From contig CM119269.1 of NCBI GenBank assembly GCA_051294375.1, positions 6,585,552 through 6,649,551 on the forward strand: a DNA stretch of 64,000 nt, written 5' to 3'. Below, one piece after another: positions 57,136-64,000 of this stretch. The notes under the pieces were generated by a model that saw only the letters and a program-made list of their open reading frames with translations, did not search any database and was not told the origin of the DNA. This DNA comes from Paraspadella gotoi. Taxonomy: Eukaryota > Chaetognatha. A program made the position numbers and the translations under genes. The first letter of the stretch is position 1; the number at the start of each line of letters is the position of its first letter.

Positions 57136-60013
57136 CTAATCATTCATATGAGATAGGTATAATTGAGTGAATAAAGTGGGTAAAACTACAAAAAACGACA
57201 TAATAACTGTTAAACCTTCGCGGTTTTCAATATCTGTGAATTTGTTAAAGCTTCTTAAAATGATAAGTAGCTTCTTTTGAAACTTTTTAAACTGTGAATC
57301 GTCAATAGGGCATCTATATAAAATGTTATTTATGGGGTCTAACGCGTGATAACTTGGTGAAATGAATTCTAGTCCAGTCCCGAAAGAATTAATCAATTCC
57401 CTATGTTTCAGATTATAGTAAGAAAAAATTCGAAAAGGTAAGGAGTAATAGAATAAACCGCGGACGCTACTTTGAACTGATGTGATGTTCAAATGAGATA
57501 CATTTTCAATAGAAATATAAAGAGCTCCATATACAAATAAAACGGTTATAATAAAAGGTATTTTGATCAAAAAGATAAATGAACTGATACACTTCTTATT
57601 TAACATAAATCCAAATATTATGAGAAAAAAATGAATGTAGGAACTATAATACAATAATAGCCAGTACTGTTTCCAAGCTATAATCCCAAGCAATTGATTT
57701 TTCATATAAGAGTTATTATAATTAGTTGCCGACTTTTGATCGCTGCAAAATGATCCAAAATCTTTTACAAAGTTCATGTACATATATTTTTCTGGCTTTA
57801 TTGAAAACAATAGGATTGGTAAAGATAAATGTATTAAAATGACAGTCAGTCTAAACAAAATTTCTTGCTCAACGGATGCCCTGCCTAAAAATTTATCTAT
57901 GATCGCAATGTACAATGTTAGAATAACTGATAAAGGAATCAAATCGATGAATTTACCTAAAAGATAAACTTTCCATTTAGAATCTATAAGATGATTAACA
58001 AGCGCTTTTCGGGCAGAACATTCTTCAATTCCTAAAAAAACTAATTCTCTACCAGGCATTGAAGACACACAATTTTCATGGATTTGGGACTGAGTGAGGA
58101 CACGGACGCCCCCATCCAACTCGGCCGCTTTTCTGGTCAAAAAAAGATGTCTAAAGGAAATGGAAACATTCATCGATAAAATAGTAATAGGAGATAGGAA
58201 AGCACAAACCAAAAAGGGAAGATTTTGAAAACTATTTTTTAATCCCGATAAAAGTATGAAGTAAACTAAACCAAGAATGGCGTCTATCAGGTTAAAAATA
58301 ATACAAATGTAATAATTGTAGTTATATATTTGATAATTACCTAGATAGAGAGTCCAATCTGGGTCTGAAAGGGCGAGCGGCTGTAGAGAACTTTCGGTCC
58401 ATTTCATTAGATTTTCGGAGCATTTTATATATTCACTATCTGTAAACTGGTATAAACGTAACTTGTTCCATTTTTCAACTGTCCCGTTTATATTATAACA
58501 TCCGCTAACAATGGAATTCGAAGTCGCGTTCCAAAGAATTTCGTAAAACTCAATTTTAGGAAACATTCCGGTTTCAAGACTCCAAATTCGGGATGGGTTG
58601 AAATACATGCGCATCTTTCTGTCAGTGTATCCCAGGTAAGTTTTATACTTATTGTATAAATGAATAAGAGAAAAGAAAATGACGTTAAAAATTGAAATAA
58701 GAAAATATTGAGTAGCTGCCCTGTTAGAAGGTTGAACGAAATTGGCATCCTTGATCTTTCTCCATACTCCGAACAGTTGTTTGGGTAATATAATTCGGAG
58801 CAGAATCAATGGGAAAAAACATAATAAAAACAATGATGATTTTATTGCCATTATAAACAACAGATACATCGATACATACAAACCAATAAGACCTGGAAAT
58901 GAAGTAATGATTAATATACTTGATGCATATCGCATACCTGTGCAAAACTCACTACATTGATAGGTTGTTTTGACTTCCCAAACTTCGCTTTGGTTCTGCG
59001 TAATTACTATGTATATTGTATAACTGTATATCTTTGCCACAAACTGTGTTCATCAAAGTAAATTGAACTAAGCCAAGGCTTATTTATTATTTTTCTATTT
59101 TCCCTAAGGTTTTACGTCGATGAGGTTTTACATACTTTTCTTCAGTTTTACTTACTCAACTCAATATTTCCTTACTTTGTAACATTCCGAGCGCCATCAG
59201 CGGTATTTTCCATGAAAATTCTTTCCGTTCGGCCATCAACTCGCACAGATGGCGTCCGACGGCGAGTTTGGCAATGCCGATGCAAGAAATTGCAATGGAA
59301 ACCATCATCTTGTAATCTTTGACACGCCACCAGCAATATCTAGAACGAATATTTGTGTGGGGCAATGTGAAGTCTTTGCAATGGCAGGCCTCGTCGACCG
59401 GGTTCAGCGAACCATCCACTCCGATCCTGTACAACTTCTCCAATGTCTGGTGAGTGTTTCTTCCCTTGGACGGCTTCTTGCTCAGGATCACATTTCCGGT
59501 TTTCGGGTCGTAGTTGTGATCGAAAATTAGCTGGAGTCCGCTGAAGCATTGCTCGTCGACGCTGGTCATCCAGACCAACGCCATGGCGCCCGTCTGGAGG
59601 ACCATCTGCGGAAAGGACTCTAGAAGCGTGTGGAGAATATTGGCGCCGTCGACGACGCCCACTTTGAAGGCGGATTGGGATTCGAGTTCCGACCCTAACG
59701 GCATCGTCATCAGGTTCCTCTTGTCGAGAACGAGATCGAGGCTGAGGGGAACGAGACCGAGGCCGAACAAAAAAGCAATCATAGTCAGGAATCGACGCGA
59801 TCGCGTCTCCCAGAGTCGAGGATAAAAATCCTGACGTCGAGAGACGTGGACGAAGAAGTGGAGAGAGGAGCAGAGGCTGTGGAGGAGGAGGACGCCGAAG
59901 AGGGCGACGCCGAGGCCGCTGACGAAGTTATGAGGCGACGCCACGTGGCTCGTCGACGTCATGACGTCCGTCACCAAATCGAGGCAGTTCATGGCCACTT
60001 CAAGCATCTCCAT
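57136..60013 (-). CDS. XK-related multi-pass membrane protein, paralogue B
   Basis: Exons 60013-59176 and 58892-57136 join in phase 1 to about 864 residues. Clearly paralogous to the gene at 50013-54545 along its whole length: CLDLVTDVM versus AVDLGTDLL, SRR-x-x-FYPRLWET versus SRRPELYPRLWKT, VDGANILHTLLESFPQ versus LDGANILHTLVESFPQ (XKR-type PQ motif), IAISCIGIAKLAVGRHL versus IMASCVGIAKLAVSCHL, then IMAIKSSL and YHALDPINNIL versus YHFLIPLNNIL in exon 2. Same intron position and phase; the intron here is only 283 bp. As in A, exon 1 is GC-rich and exon 2 AT-rich. Function beyond membership in the XKR superfamily is unknown. Same orientation, head to tail with A, so a tandem duplication that has diverged considerably. 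Confidence 0.77.
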
Positions 60014-60905
60014 GTCGACGGTTGGAGAAAAGTAAACAATCGCTGGTGGGAAAATTTATGACAAAAAATTCAAATTAAATTAAAAACTATTATTAGAGTT
60101 ACATGATGAATTAGTTATATGATGAATGTGAGTTACTTGATGAGTATTATATGTGTTATATGAGTTATATGATGGAATGCTCTGGAGAGTAGAATTGGTC
60201 TATGAACTTTAATGTCCCAAAATAGTCCTAGATATATAAAAATAATAATATATTTATTATATAGGTATATTAGTTATAATATACATCAACACACTTCGCC
60301 GTAAAAATTTACGAAAAAAAGATAATTCTTTTAATAAATTATTAAAGAATGAATGATTATGTGGAAATGACAGCGGATGAGTTGTTGATAATTAGATCTT
60401 GTCTATCAAGACCGTTGCGATTAGGGCTATGAGAATTTTAATAGAAAAACTATAAATTTTTTATTTATTTATTAGAGAGAGCAAAGAATTTTGAATTTAA
60501 CAACGATTTTTTATTAGTAGTTGGACATGTTTCGGCTTGCTTATTTCAAGCCTTCATCAGCATATGACATTCAATAATAAATTTTGTGCAAAAGAAGAGT
60601 GTTTATTGTATAACGTTTATGTACGAAAGCAAGAATATATATACCTTTTACTGATAAACATTAAAAACAATTTGTGACTATAAAAAAAATTGACTTACTT
60701 AAAAAAAAAATATCAAAGCTTACTACTCGAGGTTAAAAAAACTTGGAAGAAGTAAAGTTACGTTTACAAACCGATGTTACTTTAAACATCCAACGGTGTT
60801 CATCACCCAAAACCAATTATTGCTCATGAATTCCAGTCGCGGACCAGAAAGATAATAATTATCCATCCTTCGTCATTCCGGCGAAATTAAGGGCGATTAA
60901 TGACT
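60014..60905. other. Intergenic region between paralogue B and the fibrinogen-domain gene
   Basis: AT-rich with no gene seen. Both flanking genes start outward from here, so it should contain two promoters; none can be pinned down. Confidence 0.5.
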
Positions 60906-60912
60906 GATTAAG

Positions 60913-60977
<65 letters not shown>

Positions 60978-61080
60978 CAGAACGCTCTCCCGCGATGCAA
61001 TAAATATCCGTTAAACCCAAGCTTATTCGAGAAACAGAGAGAGAGAGAGGAGAGAGAGGAGAGAGAGAGAGAGAGAGAGA

Positions 61081-61111
<31 letters not shown>

Positions 61112-61206
61112 AGAGCACTGAGAACGCTCTCCCCGCGATGCCAAATAAATATCCGTTAAACCCAAGCTTATTTCGAGAACAGAGAGAGAGAGGAGAGAGA
61201 GAGGAG

Positions 61207-61244
<38 letters not shown>

Positions 61245-61573
61245 CACTGAGAACGCTCTCCGCGATGCCAATAATATCCGTTAACCAAGTCTTATTATAT
61301 TTTATTTTTTTTTTTTGTTCCGAAGGGCAACGATGAAGCAGAAAAAGATCGGAAAAGTATAACAACACACGAGAGAGAAAGAGAGGGAAGGAGAGAGTAG
61401 GAAGAGGGAAAAGAAAGAAGGAGATGAGAAAGAAAAAAAGGGAAGGAACACACGGAATAGGGAAGGAGAGACAGCGGGAGAAGAAAGAATGGAGCGAGAA
61501 AGGGAAAGAAGAAAAGAGGGAAAATAAACAGAGGAATATGAGTGAGAGAAAGGGAGCGAGCGAAGAGAAAGAG

Positions 61574-61610
<37 letters not shown>

Positions 61611-61673
61611 ACTGAGAACGCTCTCCCCGCGATGCCAAATAAATATCCGTTAAACCCAAGCTTATTCGAGAAA
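60906..61673. repeat. Composite repeat: (GA)n blocks alternating with a ~60-bp unit
   Basis: The unit GCACTGAGAACGCTCTCCCC + GCGATGCCAAATAAATATCC + GTTAAACCCAAGCTTATTCG occurs at about 60972-61036, 61113-61180, 61244-61296 and 61608-61673, each preceded by a GA run. The last copy ends about 130 bp before the fibrinogen-domain gene's ATG. Small indels separate the units. Confidence 0.85.
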
Positions 61674-61806
61674 CATAGCGTTCTTCACGCTTCCCGCGAG
61701 CGCAAAAAAAAAAAAAAATTGTTTTTCGCATTCGAAAGAATAAAAAAAGAAGAAACTGAGAAAAGAAATTTGATCAAAGATCGAAAGAAGAAACTTCGAA
61801 CCAGAA

Positions 61807-63019
61807 ATGGGCGTCGGCGGCGCCGGTGAGGCCGGTGGCGGCGACGTCGAACGAGGGGGCGTGGCGGGAGATGGAGGCGAGACGGGGGCGTCGCCGCCAG
61901 TGGGCGCTTCAAACGCCGCCAACGTCAACGCCAAGAAAACGAGGGGACAAGGGGCGGGCAGGTGCTCGGCCCACGGAAGAGGAGGGGATAAAGTAAAGAC
62001 GGAGACGATTAGAGAAGGTGATGGAGTTAAAGGGTGAGGAAGGGTGAGGTTAGCGTTTGATAGGACAAGGAAGGGAGGGGGACCTAGGTGGTAAATAAGG
62101 TGGGGTGGATATTTGCGGGGTCAGAAGGGTAAGAAAAGGTATGGTTTCAGACGTTGCCAAAGGTAAGTCGTGTTGAGACGACTGTTTAAAGTAAGTAAAA
62201 TCTTTTTGTCTCTCATCTTTCCTCAGACGTAAATTACGCGGGAGAATTCGATCCTCAGTGCTGCTTCTGCACCAAGACCGGCCGCTGCTGCATCATCAGC
62301 TTCACCATCGCCCTCGTCGTTCTGGGTAAGTCGAGAAGAAACGCGCCTCTATTGCCTGCGCTGTTGACTGCGGGTGTCGCTGCAGGGGGAAAAAAAAACC
62401 TGCTTTCTCTACAGAAAAGACATTAATGATAATATTTATATTCTATAAATAAATCGTTGTAAAAGCCAATAAAAACTTTCGTTTTTCGTTGATAATATTT
62501 ATATAATTTATTGTATATGAATCGTCGAAACCCCTCTTTAACCTTACCCTTGAATCCCATCCCTGTTTTTCCCCACCCTTCTTTACCTTACCTTAAAACG
62601 AGTCTGTGGCGTCTACTACAAGGACGATATTCTCGACGCTTTTTATGGCGAAAACGAATTTCGTCGCGACTGCGGAATCGACGCTGACCCGGGAACGGGG
62701 GATAAGTTTATGGTTAGTTTTTTAAATGTAAGGAAGTTGTTTATTTGATATAGGCTTCAACATTTTTATTTACATTTTTACCGAAAGTAGTTGAATGCTA
62801 ACAGCGAGAAATAATTAAATTAGAAAATTATCGAAAATGAAAGTCAGAAGTTATCGTAAATGCGGCAGTATGCAAATGAGATTGAATAACTCAATAATAT
62901 TTCGCATTGAATTAGGAGTTCATCCCTTACAGAATGAAAGAAATGAATGAATAAAAGAGTAAAGGAATTATTAAACAGTGAAATAATTTTAACTAAAGCT
63001 CTAGCGACAAGGCTGTTTG

Positions 63020-63068
<49 letters not shown>

Positions 63069-63946
63069 AGAGAGAAAAAGAGAGAGAAAGAGAGTGAGAG
63101 AGAGAAACTCAAAGCTTAAAATTTAAGTTAAGTTAAGTTAAGTTAAATTTAAGTTAAATTTCTCGTCAGGTGAACGGCGAGAATCATTGGTCCAAAGTCT
63201 GCAACAAATTCCAAAACAGAGACTCCATCGTTGTGATGAGGAGGAAGAAGGGGGACAGGTGGGGACAGAGACAGTGGGGAAAGAGAGTGTGTCGGGGGAG
63301 AGACTGGGATTGAGGTACTGAAGGGAAGGATTAATAATAACGATTAAAGACGAATTAGTGTTAGAGAACGAGGGGCGGTAATACGTTGCTAATGTAGTTA
63401 AAATTGTATTTAAAAAAGTCCAATTCATCCAAGACTCAAGGCCAAACGATCTAAAGCCCAATCAATAGAAGGACTCTAGATCCCAGGCCAATCGATCTAA
63501 TGCCCAATCAGTTACAGGACTCTAGCTTCAAAGCCAATCGATTCCTTGATTAATCAATTGCAGGACTCTAGATCCAAGGCCAATCGATCCAAAACCCAGT
63601 CTAAGAATACTTGCATTAGATCCAATGCCAATCCAACCAATGCCCAAGCAATTTAAGAACTAGATCCAAGGCCAATTCTATTAGGTCGAAAAGGAGGTTA
63701 TTTTTCGACGGATACGGGAATTTGGACGGGAGTTTCTTTCTCGGAGTCGACGCCCTGGAGAGACTCACGAAGAGCAGGAGGCTAAACATCGTCGTTAGGG
63801 TGAGTAATCGGGGTAAGTCACTTCTCTCTAACTCGCCATTGTCTTCATTACGCCCTTAACTTTTCATAGACGAAGACCAAAGATCAAAATACGTCGATTA
63901 TGGACACGCGTTACGTTGAATACTTTGATTTTCAAATTCATAAAAG
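61807..63946 (+). CDS. Type II membrane protein with fibrinogen-like domain, 3' end beyond window
   Basis: Exons 61807-62017, 62227-62325, 62603-62712, 63170-63258, 63685-63799 and 63870-63946 join in frame (233 residues so far) and the last exon ends at a GT donor, so the gene continues past the window. Residues 1-70 are Gly/Ala-rich and lack a signal peptide. Next are a cysteine cluster (PQCCFCTKTGRCC) and one hydrophobic helix (CCIISFTIALVVL-VCGVYY), suggesting a type II orientation. The extracellular part has weak but ordered resemblance to a fibrinogen C-terminal domain: IVVMRRKKGD (cf. W-T-V-x-QRR-x-DGS), FFDGYGNLDGSFFLGVDALE (cf. Y-x-x-GFGN-x-x-x-EFWLG), ALERLTKSRRLNIVV (cf. LT-x-x-x-x-x-LRI), and TRYVEYFDFQI (cf. 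A-x-Y-x-x-F-x-V). Such proteins are usually lectin-like receptors. Start chosen as the first Met of the open frame. Confidence 0.6.
63020..63112. repeat. (GA)n microsatellite
   Basis: GA run with GAAA variants in intron 3 of the fibrinogen-domain gene, followed by AAGTT repeats (63121-63160) just before the acceptor. Confidence 0.95.
63420..63684. repeat. 46-bp minisatellite ending at a splice acceptor
   Basis: About five units (CTCTAGATCCCAGGCCAATC + GATCTAATGCCCAATCAGTT + ACAGGA). The last, truncated unit runs into CTATTAG, the acceptor of the exon at 63685. The word CCCAATCAG followed by AGGACTC is shared with the 40-bp array at 29604-30012. Confidence 0.8.
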
Positions 63947-64000
63947 GTTAGGCTTAACCGTGTTCTTTTGTTGTCTACGTCTCAATACCCTCGCGATCTC

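Noticed and set aside
61168-61731. 187-codon Ser/Leu-rich minus frame
   Set aside because: Encoded by (GA)n microsatellite; no start, domain or splice context.

Overview
This window is nuclear DNA of an invertebrate metazoan. The genes are split by short introns, the families are animal ones (two-pore K+ channel, SLC22 transporter, ALDH8A1, pentameric ligand-gated channel, XK-related proteins, fibrinogen-domain protein), and the DNA is rich in microsatellites, minisatellites, tRNA-derived SINEs, a hAT-type MITE and a Ty3/Gypsy LTR retrotransposon. I cannot place it in a phylum. Gene models below were built by hand from reading frame, GT/AG (sometimes GC/AG) sites and phase continuity; none is confirmed by transcripts.

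Layout. 1-18.6 kb is repeat-dominated and poorly assembled. A decayed Ty3/Gypsy element (LTRs near 6960-7200 and 12122-12375) reads on the minus strand. Its end, with adjoining flank, is present twice in identical form (1-3105 = 9682-12786). The unique flank, which carries the 3' part of a K+ channel gene, is present up to three times in versions differing mainly by small indels, next to 25-base N gaps. 18.7-28.3 kb (minus) is the body of a two-pore-domain K+ channel with an extraordinarily long N-terminal region; further phase-compatible exons extend to 31.3 kb. 35.6-38.5 kb (minus) is an SLC22-type transporter. 40.0-44.4 kb (plus) is a complete 12-exon ALDH8A1-like gene, head to head with the transporter. 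47.1-49.5 kb (plus) is a divergent pentameric ligand-gated channel lacking both Cys-loop cysteines. 50.0-54.5 and 57.1-60.0 kb (minus) are two tandem paralogues with an XK-related N-terminal module joined to a long multi-pass C-terminal half. 61.8-64.0 kb (plus) is the start of a type II membrane protein with a fibrinogen-like domain, cut by the window end.

The genes do not form an obvious pathway. Several are membrane or excitability genes (K+ channel, ligand-gated channel, XK-related scramblase-like proteins, organic-ion transporter), but I see no sign of co-regulation beyond proximity.

The most unusual pattern is that intronic tandem repeats begin exactly at splice junctions. In ALDH8A1 intron 8, in a 40-bp array near 30.0 kb, and probably in a 28-bp array near 22.4-22.7 kb, the repeat unit contains the exon end plus its 5' splice site, giving strings of decoy donors. 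A 46-bp array ends against a 3' splice site at 63.7 kb. At least three introns of the K+ channel gene seem to use GC donors.
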